DNA of 64,000 bases from CAZKVJ01 sp964556225 (GCA_964556225.1 CAZKVJ010000007.1:62001-126000), one strand, 5' to 3'; shown: positions 52,253 to 60,436, counted from the first letter of the stretch. Translations and numbers: made by a program. Notes: a model not told the origin generated them from the letters alone.

Positions 52253-52880
52253 GGCGGCGCATGACGGTGACGACGCGGCCGAACACCGTAACCTCGGACG
52301 CCGGGTAGACCATCGGCTCGAGGCGCGGGTTTGCGGGGAGCAGCGTGACGGTGCCGCCGGAACGCCGGTAGGTCTTCACCGTCGCTTCCTCGCCGGGGAT
52401 GCCGGCTACGACGACGTCGCCGTTGGCGGCCTCGGCCTGCTGGCGAGCCACGACGAAGTCGCCGTCGAGGATGCCGGCGTCGATCATCGAGTCGCCGCGC
52501 ACACGCAGCATGAACAGCTCGCCCTCGCCGGTGAAGTCGGCCGGGAGCGGGAACAGCTCCTCGACGTTCTCCTGGGCCAGAACGTCCGTGCCGGCGGCGA
52601 CGTCGCCCACGAGGGGGACGTGGCGGGCGGGGCGCCGCTCGAACGCGGCGCCCGAGTTGGGGTCGTAGCGCACCTCGATGGCCCGGGGCTTGGTGGGATC
52701 TCGGCGCAGGTACCCGAGGCGCTGCAGCGTGGCGAGGTGGTTGTGGACCGTGGACGGCGAGGTGAGCCCCACCGCCTCGCCGATCTCTCGCACGGAGGGC
52801 GGGTAGCCGCGCTCTTGCATGCTGCGCTCGATGACGTCGAGGATCTCGCGCTGACGGGGGGTGATGCGGGCGTCGGCCAT
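52248..52880 (-). CDS. lexA: SOS repressor LexA
   Basis: 210 residues from the ATG at 52880. The N-terminal winged helix (about 1-65: ILDVIERSMQERGYPPSVREI, SPSTVHNHL) binds SOS boxes. The autocleavage site is Ala96-Gly97 (DVAAGTDV) and the peptidase dyad is Ser131 (GDSMIDAGI) and Lys169 (EATVKTYRR), so RecA-stimulated cleavage should work. The promoter suggests a leaderless message: TTGACC and TACGCT separated by 17 bp on this strand, with the predicted start at the ATG. Two SOS-like palindromes overlap these elements, so autoregulation is expected. Confidence 0.97.
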   Translation of the reverse strand: MADARITPRQREILDVIERSMQERGYPPSVREIGEAVGLTSPSTVHNHLATLQRLGYLRRDPTKPRAIEVRYDPNSGAAFERRPARHVPLVGDVAAGTDVLAQENVEELFPLPADFTGEGELFMLRVRGDSMIDAGILDGDFVVARQQAEAANGDVVVAGIPGEEATVKTYRRSGGTVTLLPANPRLEPMVYPASEVTVFGRVVTVMRRL

Positions 52881-52886
52881 GACCAC

Positions 52887-52915
52887 AGCGTACGGGCGTT
52901 CGACGCGCAGGTCAA
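52887..52915 (-). promoter_or_regulatory. lexA promoter (leaderless) overlapped by LexA-box-like palindromes
   Basis: On the minus strand -35 TTGACC (52910-52915) and -10 TACGCT (52887-52892) are 17 bp apart; transcription would begin at or within two bases of the lexA ATG. CGTACgggcGTTCG (52889-52902) covers the -10 and CAAACacccGTTCG (52913-52926) covers the -35, each with one mismatch from the SOS consensus. Confidence 0.7.
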
Positions 52916-52927
52916 ACACCCGTTCGG

Positions 52928-52995
52928 GAAACGAATGTTCGATTCGGACGTTGACATCGAACAACCGTTCGTGGCACACTCCGAACGAGCGTTCG
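52928..52995 (+). promoter_or_regulatory. LysM-gene promoter with two perfect LexA boxes and a third weak one
   Basis: CGAACaaccGTTCG (52958-52971) and CGAACgagcGTTCG (52982-52995) match the SOS consensus exactly; GAAACgaatGTTCG (52928-52941) is a weaker copy. TTGACA (52951-52956) and CACACT (52975-52980), 18 bp apart, form a likely promoter pointing to the LysM gene, with the first perfect box in the spacer and the second just after the -10. Confidence 0.78.
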
Positions 52996-53060
52996 CCACC
53001 GCCCACCGAGTCCCGGTGGCGAGCGCAGCGATCTGAACCCCCCAATCCCCGGAGCAGACC

Positions 53061-53477
53061 ATGGCACTGGCGATCGAACCCTGGCAGCACGTCACCCATC
53101 ACGAGCCCGCTCCCCGCCCCGTCGAGCTGCGGCTCATCCCGGGCGGTCGCTCGCTGCCGCCGATCCGCTCCACCTATCGTCGCCGTCGCCTGGCAGTGGG
53201 CCTCGTGGCGATGGCGGTGCTGATCTCGGGCGGCCTCGCCGTCCGTGCCACCCTGGGCGGGCTCGGGGGCGTCCCTGCCTCCGTCCCCGCAGCTCGCCCG
53301 GTGGTGGCGACCCCCGCGTCGGGCGGTGCGTACGTCGTGCAGCCCGGCGACACCCTGTGGTCCATCGCCCAGCGCTTCCACGGCGAGCGTGATCTCAGCG
53401 CCTTCGTCGACGAGCTGGTCGAGCTGAACGGCGGCACCGGCCTGCAGCCGGGCCAGCAGCTCGGTCTGCCGGGCTGA
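53061..53477 (+). CDS. SOS-controlled LysM membrane protein (ChiZ/DivS/YneA-like division inhibitor)
   Basis: 138 residues from ATG 53061. A basic cytoplasmic head, one membrane helix (about 43-62, AVGLVAMAVLISGGLA), a short Ala/Pro linker and a LysM domain (about 91-136: YVVQPGDTLWSIAQRF, LNGGTGLQPGQQLGL). The position, divergent from lexA and followed by nrdR, is that of ChiZ (Rv2719c) in Mycobacterium tuberculosis; DivS and YneA of other Gram-positives have related layout and halt division after DNA damage. Perfect LexA boxes in its promoter agree. The inhibitor role is inferred from these parallels. Confidence 0.83.
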   Translation: MALAIEPWQHVTHHEPAPRPVELRLIPGGRSLPPIRSTYRRRRLAVGLVAMAVLISGGLAVRATLGGLGGVPASVPAARPVVATPASGGAYVVQPGDTLWSIAQRFHGERDLSAFVDELVELNGGTGLQPGQQLGLPG

Positions 53478-53600
53478 GCCCGTCGCCCCTTCTCGGCGTG
53501 TGGATTCCCGCTCTGGCGCCGGGGATCCGCACCTGAAACGTTGCGCGATGGCGGGGTGGGCGACCGGGGCCCGCCGGTGCCGCGCAGTATCGTGCGCCGC

Positions 53601-54062
53601 GTGCACTGCCCGGCGTGCCACTCCGACGAGACGAAGGTGATCGACTCGCGCACCGCCGAGGACGGCGCGGCGATCCGTCGCCGCCGGCAGTGCGAGGCGT
53701 GTGGCTATCGGTTCACCACCTACGAGCGCATCGAGGAGGTCCCGCTCACGGTGGTCAAGCGCGACGGCAGCCGGGAGCCGTTCGACCGGGCGAAGATCGT
53801 GTCCGGGGTGCTCGCTGCCACCAAGGGCCGTCCCGTCACGCTCGACACCGTCGACGTGCTGGCCACCGACGTCGAGGACGAGCTGCGCCTCGAGGGTGGC
53901 GAGATCACCACCACCCGCGTCGGCCTCGCCGTGCTGGAGCGCCTGCGCCACCTCGACGAGGTGGCGTACCTGCGCTTCGCCAGCGTCTACAAGAACTTCG
54001 ATGCCGTGGCCGACTTCCGCCGCGAGCTGGCGCTGCTCGAGAAGGAGCCGAGCGCCCAGTAG
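53601..54062 (+). CDS. nrdR: Transcriptional repressor NrdR
   Basis: 153 residues from a GTG at 53601 (GTG 53592 possible); this start gives the family opening VHCPACHSDETKVIDSR. Zinc ribbon (CPAC, then CEACGYRFTTYER) followed by an ATP-cone (about 46-136: VVKRDGSREPFDRAKI, LRFASVYKNF). NrdR senses dATP/ATP and represses ribonucleotide reductase genes by binding paired NrdR boxes. A matching pair lies in front of nrdJ at 57488-57545 in this window. Confidence 0.96.
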   Translation: MHCPACHSDETKVIDSRTAEDGAAIRRRRQCEACGYRFTTYERIEEVPLTVVKRDGSREPFDRAKIVSGVLAATKGRPVTLDTVDVLATDVEDELRLEGGEITTTRVGLAVLERLRHLDEVAYLRFASVYKNFDAVADFRRELALLEKEPSAQ

Positions 54063-54065
54063 CCC

Positions 54066-54740
54066 TCAACGGGCTCGCAGCGCCCGCACGAACAGGAACC
54101 CCTCGTCCTCCAGCACGTGGGCCACGCGGAGCCGCTCGCCCAAGTCGGGCGCGCCGTCCACCAGGCGGGGGCCCGCCCCGCCGACGACCGCGGGTGCGAT
54201 CGTCACGTTCCACTCGTCGACAAGCCCGGCTCGGGCGAGGGCGCCGTTCAGGCGGGGCCCGCCCTCGGCGTGCACGAACCGCGCGCCGAAGCGCCGGCGC
54301 AGCTCGACCAGCGCTGCGGTGAGGTCGACGGTGCCGGTCCCGGCACGGATCGTCTCCACGTCCACCTCGGGGCCGTCGGTGGGCAGCACGAGCACGGCGG
54401 CACCGCTCGTGACCAGGCCCGAGCCGGGGTCGAGCCGCCCGGACCGGCTGACGACGGCGATGCGCTGGCCGGCCCTGCGAGGCGCGCCGTAGCGCTCTTC
54501 GCGTGCCGTGCCGGCGCCGACGAGGATCACGTCGGCGTGGTGGCGGAGCGCGCCGAGGACCGCAGTGTCGGCCGGGCTCGACAGCGCGCCGGAGGTCGCA
54601 TCGACGACGGTCGAGCCGTCGAGGCTCTGCACCATGCACACCGCGAGCCATGGCCGGCCGTCGGCGTGCGGCGGCCGCTCGGCGGCGTACGCGTCGAGCG
54701 GGTCGACGGGATCGAGGGGGTCGGGCAGCAGCTGGCGCAC
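54066..54740 (-). CDS. RibD C-terminal / dihydrofolate-reductase-fold reductase
   Basis: 224 residues, GTG start at 54740. The fold is that of the reductase half of RibD: VCMVQSLDGSTVVDATSGALS, DVILVGAGTAREERYG, FVHAEGGPRLNGALARAGLVDEW and APAVVGGAGPRL. The deaminase half is absent. Stand-alone versions reduce the ribosylamino-pyrimidine in riboflavin synthesis or serve other NADPH-dependent reductions; no rib gene is nearby. Convergent with nrdR, separated by 3 nt. Confidence 0.87.
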   Translation of the reverse strand: MRQLLPDPLDPVDPLDAYAAERPPHADGRPWLAVCMVQSLDGSTVVDATSGALSSPADTAVLGALRHHADVILVGAGTAREERYGAPRRAGQRIAVVSRSGRLDPGSGLVTSGAAVLVLPTDGPEVDVETIRAGTGTVDLTAALVELRRRFGARFVHAEGGPRLNGALARAGLVDEWNVTIAPAVVGGAGPRLVDGAPDLGERLRVAHVLEDEGFLFVRALRAR

Positions 54741-54837
54741 GGCGTGATGATGTCACCCGCCGTGGCGCGCCCGCCCACCGTCGGGCAGCATGGGGACCGA
54801 CTGCGGCCGCCGGCCGCTCGGAGCCACTGGGGGCACC

Positions 54838-57126
54838 ATGTCGGATACGGACGCTGCGGCGCCGGTGCGCACCGCCGTGCGCACCTGCCCGCTCTGCGAG
54901 GCGGGCTGCGGGCTGGAGATCACGCTGCGGGGCGAGCAGGTCGTGCGCATCCGGGGCGACCGCGCAGACGTGTTCAGCCACGGGTTCTTGTGCCCCAAGG
55001 GATCGACGCTGCAGCACCTGCACGAGGACCCGGACCGGCTGCGGCGACCGCTCGTGAAGCGCGATGGCGAGCACGTGGAGGTGGACTGGCCCGAGGCGTG
55101 GCAGGTGATCGCCGAGCGCCTGCCGGCGATCATCGAGCGGGACGGTCGCGAGGCGGTCGGCGTCTACCTGGGGAACCCGAGCGCGCACAGCCTGTCGGCG
55201 CTGACGTTCAACCGGGTGCTACTGCAGGCCCTCGGGACCAAGCGGCGCTTCAGTGCCAGCACCGTCGACCAGATGCCTCGCCAGGTGGCCGCCGGCTACG
55301 TGTTCGGAACGGCGCTCAGCGTGCCCGTCCCAGACCTCGATCGCACCGACCTGCTGGTCATCCTGGGTGCCAACCCGTACGCCTCGAACGGGAGCCTCTG
55401 CACGGCGCCCGACTTCCCGGGCCGCCTCGAGGCGCTGCGCGCCAGAGGGGGCCGGTTCGTGGTCGTCGACCCTCGCCGGACGCGCACCGCCGAGGAAGCC
55501 GACGAGTGGCTGGCCATCCGCCCCGGCACCGACGCGCTGCTGCTCGCCGCCGTCGCCGCCACGCTGACCGAGGAAGGTCTCGCCGACCCGGGCGACCACG
55601 TCCGTCCCTGGCTCGCCGGCCTCGACGAGGTGGTGGCCGCCCTGGCGCCGTTCACCGCCGAGGCCGTGGCGCCGATCACCGGCATCGACGCCGAGACCAC
55701 CCGCCGCCTCGCCCGGGACCTCGCGGCCGCGCCCACCGCCGCGGTGTACGGGCGCATGGGCACCACCACCTCGGCCATCGGCGACATCGCGCTCGGCACC
55801 ACCACGTCCTGGCTGGTCGACGTCGTCAACATCCTCACCGGCAACCTCGATCGGGCCGGCGGCGCGATGTTCGCCACCCCGGCCGCGGGTGGCATCACCA
55901 CGCGCGGTGCGCCGGGCGTCGGCAGCGGCTTTCGCATCGGCCGCGGCCACACCCAGGTCCGCGGGCTTCCGGAGGTGGCGGGGGAGTACCCGGTGGCGGC
56001 CCTCGCCGAGGAGATCACCGACGGCGGCCTGCGGGCGCTGGTGACCGTGGGCGGCAACCCGGTGCTGTCCATCCCGAACGCGGGTGAGCTCGACGAGGCG
56101 CTCGAGGGCCTCGAGCTGATGGTGAGCGTGGACATGTACCTCAACGAGACCACGCGCCACGCCGACGTGATCCTGCCGGTGCCGTCGCAGCTCCAGCGCA
56201 GCCACTACGACCTCGCGCTGTTGCAGTTCGCGGTGCGCAACGTCGCCAACTACAGCCCGCCGGTACTGCCCCTCGACGACGGTCAGCCTGACGAGTGGGA
56301 GATCCTGGCCAGGTTGGCGCTCATCGCCCAGGGCCAGGGCGCGGACGGCGATCCGGACGTGGTCGACACGATCGCCGCCGCTGGCCTCGTGCAGGGGCTG
56401 GTGCGTGACCCGACGTCGAACGTGCACGGACGGGACCCCGACGAGCTGATGGCAACGGTCTCGGCCGGCGGCCGGCGGGGGCCAGAGCGCCTGCTCGACG
56501 TGATGCTGCGCACCGGTCCCTTCGGCGACGGCTTCGGCGCGAACCCGGACGGGCTCAGCCTCGACGAGCTGCTGGCGAACCCCCACGGCGTCGATCTCGG
56601 TCCGCTGACCCCCCGCCTGCCGGAGATCCTCCGCACCCCGAGCGGGCGGATCGAGCTTGCCGCTCCCGAGCTGATGGCCGACCTCGCCCGACTCGGCGCC
56701 GTCCTGCACGACCGGGGCGGGCTGGGGGAGGACCAGCTCGTGCTGGTGGGTCGGCGGCACCTGCGCAGCAACAACTCGTGGATGCACAACGTCCGCGTGC
56801 TGGTGAAGGGCCGGCTGCGCTGCACGCTGCAGGTGCATCCGGACGACGCCGATCGCCTCGGCCTGCGCGACGGCGAGCCGGCGCAGGTGACCAGCCGGGC
56901 GGGCAGCGTCCTGGCCCCGGTCGAGGTGACCGACGCCATCCGTCCGGGCGTGGTGAGCCTGCCCCACGGGTGGGGGCACGGCCAGCCCGGCACCCGCATG
57001 CGCGTGGCCGCCGAGCACGCCGGGGTCAGCTCGAACCGGCTCGCCGGCTGCGACGCACTCGACCCGCTGTCGGGCACCTCGGTGCTGAACGGCATCCCCG
57101 TCAGCGTCGCCGCGGCTCCGGCCTGA
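54838..57126 (+). CDS. Molybdopterin-dependent oxidoreductase (DMSO-reductase family)
   Basis: 762 residues from ATG 54838. The N-terminus binds a 4Fe-4S cluster (CPLCEAGCGLEI and FLCPKGSTL). Then the molybdopterin-guanine-dinucleotide domains (LLVILGANPYASNGSL, VVDPRRTRTAEEADEWLAI, VTVGGNPVLS) and the C-terminal barrel (VLVGRRHLRSNNSWMHN, VHPDDADRLGLRDGEPA, LPHGWGHGQPG). The segment where formate dehydrogenases carry Cys or selenocysteine has none, so a Ser or Asp ligand is likely and the substrate is unknown. No twin-arginine signal, so cytoplasmic. No membrane or electron-transfer partner is adjacent. Confidence 0.88.
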   Translation: MSDTDAAAPVRTAVRTCPLCEAGCGLEITLRGEQVVRIRGDRADVFSHGFLCPKGSTLQHLHEDPDRLRRPLVKRDGEHVEVDWPEAWQVIAERLPAIIERDGREAVGVYLGNPSAHSLSALTFNRVLLQALGTKRRFSASTVDQMPRQVAAGYVFGTALSVPVPDLDRTDLLVILGANPYASNGSLCTAPDFPGRLEALRARGGRFVVVDPRRTRTAEEADEWLAIRPGTDALLLAAVAATLTEEGLADPGDHVRPWLAGLDEVVAALAPFTAEAVAPITGIDAETTRRLARDLAAAPTAAVYGRMGTTTSAIGDIALGTTTSWLVDVVNILTGNLDRAGGAMFATPAAGGITTRGAPGVGSGFRIGRGHTQVRGLPEVAGEYPVAALAEEITDGGLRALVTVGGNPVLSIPNAGELDEALEGLELMVSVDMYLNETTRHADVILPVPSQLQRSHYDLALLQFAVRNVANYSPPVLPLDDGQPDEWEILARLALIAQGQGADGDPDVVDTIAAAGLVQGLVRDPTSNVHGRDPDELMATVSAGGRRGPERLLDVMLRTGPFGDGFGANPDGLSLDELLANPHGVDLGPLTPRLPEILRTPSGRIELAAPELMADLARLGAVLHDRGGLGEDQLVLVGRRHLRSNNSWMHNVRVLVKGRLRCTLQVHPDDADRLGLRDGEPAQVTSRAGSVLAPVEVTDAIRPGVVSLPHGWGHGQPGTRMRVAAEHAGVSSNRLAGCDALDPLSGTSVLNGIPVSVAAAPA

Positions 57127-57281
57127 GCCGCCGCGAGTCTCCACAGCGCTGTCCACACGTCGTCCACGGATCTCGGTGGGGCTGTCCCCAGAGGGGTGTG
57201 GGCAAGGCGCCACGGCACCTGCAATTCACATGGTTGTCCCCTTCCATCCCACAGGGAGCCACCTCTAGGTTCCCGATCCGG

Positions 57282-57401
57282 AACGGCTGCGGTGCGAGGG
57301 ATCACGGCTGGTGGGTGTCCGACCGTCGGGGAGGGCGGGGCGGCCACCGTGGGACTCGGTGGTCCTGGACCTGTGCCCTCGCACCGCACCGAGCCGCCGT
57401 T
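57282..57401 (+). ncRNA. Candidate structured RNA element upstream of nrdJ
   Basis: GCGGTGCGAGGG (57289-57300) and CCCTCGCACCGC (57376-57387) pair without mismatch, and just outside AACGGC (57282-57287) pairs with GCCGTT (57396-57401). Inside, CCGA-ccg-TCGG (57319-57329) and CCACCG/CGGTGG (57344-57349 and 57357-57362) form two further hairpins. The shape is a closed multibranch junction. It lies upstream of the predicted nrdJ promoter, so it would be in another transcript or act as a terminator of the oxidoreductase message. No Rfam family is recognised. Confidence 0.45.
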
Positions 57402-57456
57402 GAGCGCCCTGACCTGGGGCTTCGGTGCCGCCGGCCGGAGAACCTCGCATCGGTCA

Positions 57457-57486
57457 TTGACAGCGGCGTAACTACAATGCTGTAAT
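57457..57486 (+). promoter_or_regulatory. nrdJ promoter
   Basis: TTGACA (57457-57462) and TGTAAT (57481-57486), separated by 18 bp, make a strong -35/-10 pair, with TG two bases before the -10 as in extended promoters. The predicted start near 57493 falls inside the first NrdR-like box, so repressor binding would block it. Confidence 0.75.
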
Positions 57487-57487
57487 C

Positions 57488-57545
57488 CTCCAACCTGTTG
57501 TGGGTGGTACGGCACCAGGGGGGATCCGCCCACAAGATCTTGTGG
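57488..57545 (+). promoter_or_regulatory. Two NrdR-like boxes in the nrdJ leader
   Basis: Box 2 is the perfect palindrome CCACAAGATCTTGTGG (57530-57545). Box 1, CTCCAACCTGTTGTGG (57488-57503), keeps the right half exactly and the left half partly. Starts are 42 bp apart, four helical turns, as found for NrdR site pairs. The nrdR gene lies 3.5 kb upstream. The binding claim rests on pattern and context. Confidence 0.75.
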
Positions 57546-57604
57546 TCGAAACCCCCCCGCCCTCCACCCCACACCGCCCGATCCGCCGCCACGAAGGAGC
57601 CTCG

Positions 57605-60436
57605 ATGTCCCTCGCACCGGACCGCCTGTCCATCGGCATCCGCCGTCACTTCACCACCCCCGGCCTGCACCCCTACGAGCAGGTCGCCTGGGAGCACCGC
57701 GACGCCCGGATCAGCAACTGGAAGGACGGCACGGTCGCGTTCGAGCAGCTCGGCGTGGAGTTCCCGGTGTCGTGGTCGCTCAACGCCACGAACATCGTCG
57801 CCCAGAAGTACTTCCGGGGAACGCTCGGCACCCTCGAGCGCGAGTCGTCGCTGCGCCAGGTGATCGACCGTGTGGTCGACACGATCGCCGACTGGGGCAT
57901 CCAGGACGGCTACTTCGTCGACGCCGCCGAGGCCGAGGCGTTCCGCGACGAGCTGAAGCTGATCCTGGTCACCCAGCGAGCGGCGTTCAACAGCCCGGTG
58001 TGGTTCAACATCGGCGTGCAGGGCGTGCCCCAGCAGGCCAGTGCCTGCTTCATCCTCGCCGTCGAGGACACCATGGACGGCATCCTCAACTGGTACCGCG
58101 AGGAGGGCGTCATCTTCAAGGGCGGCTCCGGCTCGGGCATCAACCTGTCGAAGATCCGCTCCAGCTACGAGCTGCTGCAGGGCGGAGGGACGGCCAGCGG
58201 CCCGGTCAGCTTCATGCGGGGCGCCGACGCGTCCGCCGGCACCATCAAGTCCGGGGGCAAGACCCGTCGGGCCGCCAAGATGGTGATCCTGAACGTCGAC
58301 CACCCGGACATCGAGGAGTTCGTGTGGTGCAAGGCCCGTGAGGAGCGCAAGGCCCGGGTCCTGCGTGACGCTGGCTTCGACATGGACCTCGACGGCGCCG
58401 ACAGCTTCAGCATCCAGTACCAGAACGCCAACAACTCGGTGCGGGTGACCGACGAGTTCATGCAGGCCGTGCTCGACGACGCCGACTGGGACCTGAAGGC
58501 GGTCACCACCGGCGAGACGATCCGCACCGTGCGGGCCCGCGACCTGTGGCGCGAGATCGCGCAGGCGTCCTGGGAGTGCGCCGACCCGGGGCTGCAGTTC
58601 GACACCACCATCAACAACTGGCACACCGCGCACGCCACGGGCCGCATCAACGGCTCCAACCCGTGCTCGGAGTACATGCACCTCGACAACTCGGCCTGCA
58701 ACCTGGCGTCGATCAACCTGCTCAAGTACCTCGACGAGGACGGCACCTTCGACATCGAAGGCTTCAAGCACACCGTCGAGGTGGTCTTCACCGCCCAGGA
58801 GATCCTGGTCGGCAACGCCGATTACCCGACGGAGCCGATCGGCGAGAACAGCCGCCTGTTCCGCCAGCTCGGCCTGGGGTACGCCAACCTGGGTGCACTG
58901 CTGATGGCGCTCGGCTTGCCCTACGACAGCGAGGAGGGCCGGGCCTGGGCCGCCGCCATCACGTCGCTGATGACCGGCCACGCCTATGCCACCAGCGCCC
59001 GCACCGCCAGCCGGATGGGGCCCTTCGCCGGGTTCGCCGACAACGAGCGGTACATGCTGAACGTGCTGCGCATGCACCGGGACGCCGCGCACGCGCTCGC
59101 GCACTCCGACGCTGTGGCCCCCGAGCTGGTCGCCGCCGGGCAGGCGTCGTGGGACGCTGCGGTGCGCGACGGCGAGGAGTACGGCGTGCGCAACAGCCAG
59201 GCGTCGGTGCTGGCGCCGACGGGCACCATCGGGCTGATGATGGACTGTGACACCACCGGCATCGAGCCGGACCTCGGGCTGGTGAAGATCAAGAAGCTCG
59301 TCGGCGGCGGCACCATGTCGATCGTCAACCAGACGATCCCGCGGGCGCTGCGCCGCCTCGGCTACGACACCCGCCAGATCGACGAGATCGTCGCCTACAT
59401 CGACACCAACAAGTCGATCATCGGAGCGCCGCACCTGGCCCCGGAGCACCTGGCGGTGTTCGCCTGCAGCATGGGCGACAACGTCATCCACTACGAGGGT
59501 CACGTGCGGATGATGGGTGCCGTGCAGCCGTTCATCTCCGGCGCCATCTCCAAGACCGTGAACATGCCGGCCGAGGCGACCGTCGAAGACGTCGAAGCGC
59601 TGCACCTGCTGTCGTGGCAGCTCGGGCTGAAGGCCGTGGCCATCTATCGCGACAACTGCAAGGTCGGCCAGCCCCTGTCCACGGCGAAGAAGGACGGCGA
59701 GGGTGCCGAGCCCACGGCGACCGCCACCCAGGTGGTCGAGCGGATCGTCGAGAAGATCGTGAAGGTCCCCCAGCCGGTGCGCCAGAAGCTGCCCCGCAGC
59801 CGCCGGGGCCGCACGTTCGAGTTCCGGGTGGCCGACTGCAAGGGCTTCGCCACCATCGGCGAGTACGACGACGGCCGGCCGGGCGAGGTGTTCCTCACCG
59901 TGTCGAAGCAGGGCTCGACGCTGAGCGGCATCATGGACGCCTTCGCCAAGAGCATCAGCTACGGCCTGCAGTACGGCGTGCCGCTGCGGGCGTTCGTCGA
60001 GGCGTTCACGAACATGCGCTTCGAGCCGGCGGGCATGACCGACGACCCGGACATCCGCTTCGCCAGCTCCATCATGGACTACCTGTTCCGGCGCCTGGCG
60101 CTCGAGTACTTGAGCTACGACGAGCGGGCCGAGCTCGGCATCTTCTCGGTCGACGAGCGGCTGCAGCCCACGTTGCCGGGCGTCGAGGAGTCGGTGATCG
60201 AGACGGTGACCGGCAGCGAGATCGTGCCCGACCCGAAGAGCATCCCGTCGGCCGGCGACCTCGCCCAGCAGATGGAGCTCGGCACCATGGCCGACACCCC
60301 GGTCGACAACACGCCGGCCATGGGTGTGGCGCGCACCAGCGACGCGCCGATGTGCATGCAGTGCGGCGTGCAGATGATCCGGGCCGGCAGCTGCTTCGCC
60401 TGCCCGAGCTGCGGCAGCACCAGCGGCTGCAGCTGA
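57605..60436 (+). CDS. nrdJ: Adenosylcobalamin-dependent (class II) ribonucleotide reductase
   Basis: 943 residues from ATG 57605 with ribosome site AAGGAG. It makes deoxyribonucleotides without oxygen using coenzyme B12. Early catalytic region: FNSPVWFNIGV, GSGSGINLSKIRS and the cysteine pair segments (ASACFILAV); the substrate loop NPCSEYMHLDNSACNLAS holds the redox Cys and Glu; later PTGTIGLMMDCDTTGIEPD. A C-terminal Cys cluster (CMQCGVQM, then CFACPSCGSTSGCS) is the swinging-arm/zinc tail typical of this long subclass. NrdR boxes and a good promoter precede it. Confidence 0.97.
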   Translation: MSLAPDRLSIGIRRHFTTPGLHPYEQVAWEHRDARISNWKDGTVAFEQLGVEFPVSWSLNATNIVAQKYFRGTLGTLERESSLRQVIDRVVDTIADWGIQDGYFVDAAEAEAFRDELKLILVTQRAAFNSPVWFNIGVQGVPQQASACFILAVEDTMDGILNWYREEGVIFKGGSGSGINLSKIRSSYELLQGGGTASGPVSFMRGADASAGTIKSGGKTRRAAKMVILNVDHPDIEEFVWCKAREERKARVLRDAGFDMDLDGADSFSIQYQNANNSVRVTDEFMQAVLDDADWDLKAVTTGETIRTVRARDLWREIAQASWECADPGLQFDTTINNWHTAHATGRINGSNPCSEYMHLDNSACNLASINLLKYLDEDGTFDIEGFKHTVEVVFTAQEILVGNADYPTEPIGENSRLFRQLGLGYANLGALLMALGLPYDSEEGRAWAAAITSLMTGHAYATSARTASRMGPFAGFADNERYMLNVLRMHRDAAHALAHSDAVAPELVAAGQASWDAAVRDGEEYGVRNSQASVLAPTGTIGLMMDCDTTGIEPDLGLVKIKKLVGGGTMSIVNQTIPRALRRLGYDTRQIDEIVAYIDTNKSIIGAPHLAPEHLAVFACSMGDNVIHYEGHVRMMGAVQPFISGAISKTVNMPAEATVEDVEALHLLSWQLGLKAVAIYRDNCKVGQPLSTAKKDGEGAEPTATATQVVERIVEKIVKVPQPVRQKLPRSRRGRTFEFRVADCKGFATIGEYDDGRPGEVFLTVSKQGSTLSGIMDAFAKSISYGLQYGVPLRAFVEAFTNMRFEPAGMTDDPDIRFASSIMDYLFRRLALEYLSYDERAELGIFSVDERLQPTLPGVEESVIETVTGSEIVPDPKSIPSAGDLAQQMELGTMADTPVDNTPAMGVARTSDAPMCMQCGVQMIRAGSCFACPSCGSTSGCS

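Larger units (their letters stand above)
57127..57604 (+). other. 478-nt non-coding region upstream of nrdJ
   Basis: No convincing gene. From the left: a stretch with several TCCACA-like words (57140-57180), a multibranched inverted-repeat element (57282-57401), the nrdJ promoter (57457-57486) and two NrdR-like boxes (57488-57545), then the ribosome site AAGGAG before the ATG. The last three are listed separately. Confidence 0.8.

Noticed and set aside
54838..57126. Formate dehydrogenase
   Set aside because: No Cys or in-frame TGA (selenocysteine) at the metal-ligand region and no accessory subunits.
57135..57185. Several TCCACA/GTCCACG words resembling DnaA boxes
   Set aside because: They do not match the TTGTCCACA actinobacterial box well, no AT-rich unwinding region is near, and no dnaA/dnaN genes are in the window.
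57282..57401. Cobalamin riboswitch for nrdJ
   Set aside because: The GGTGCGAG word and branched fold are suggestive, but the conserved B12-box was not found and the element lies upstream of the predicted nrdJ promoter.
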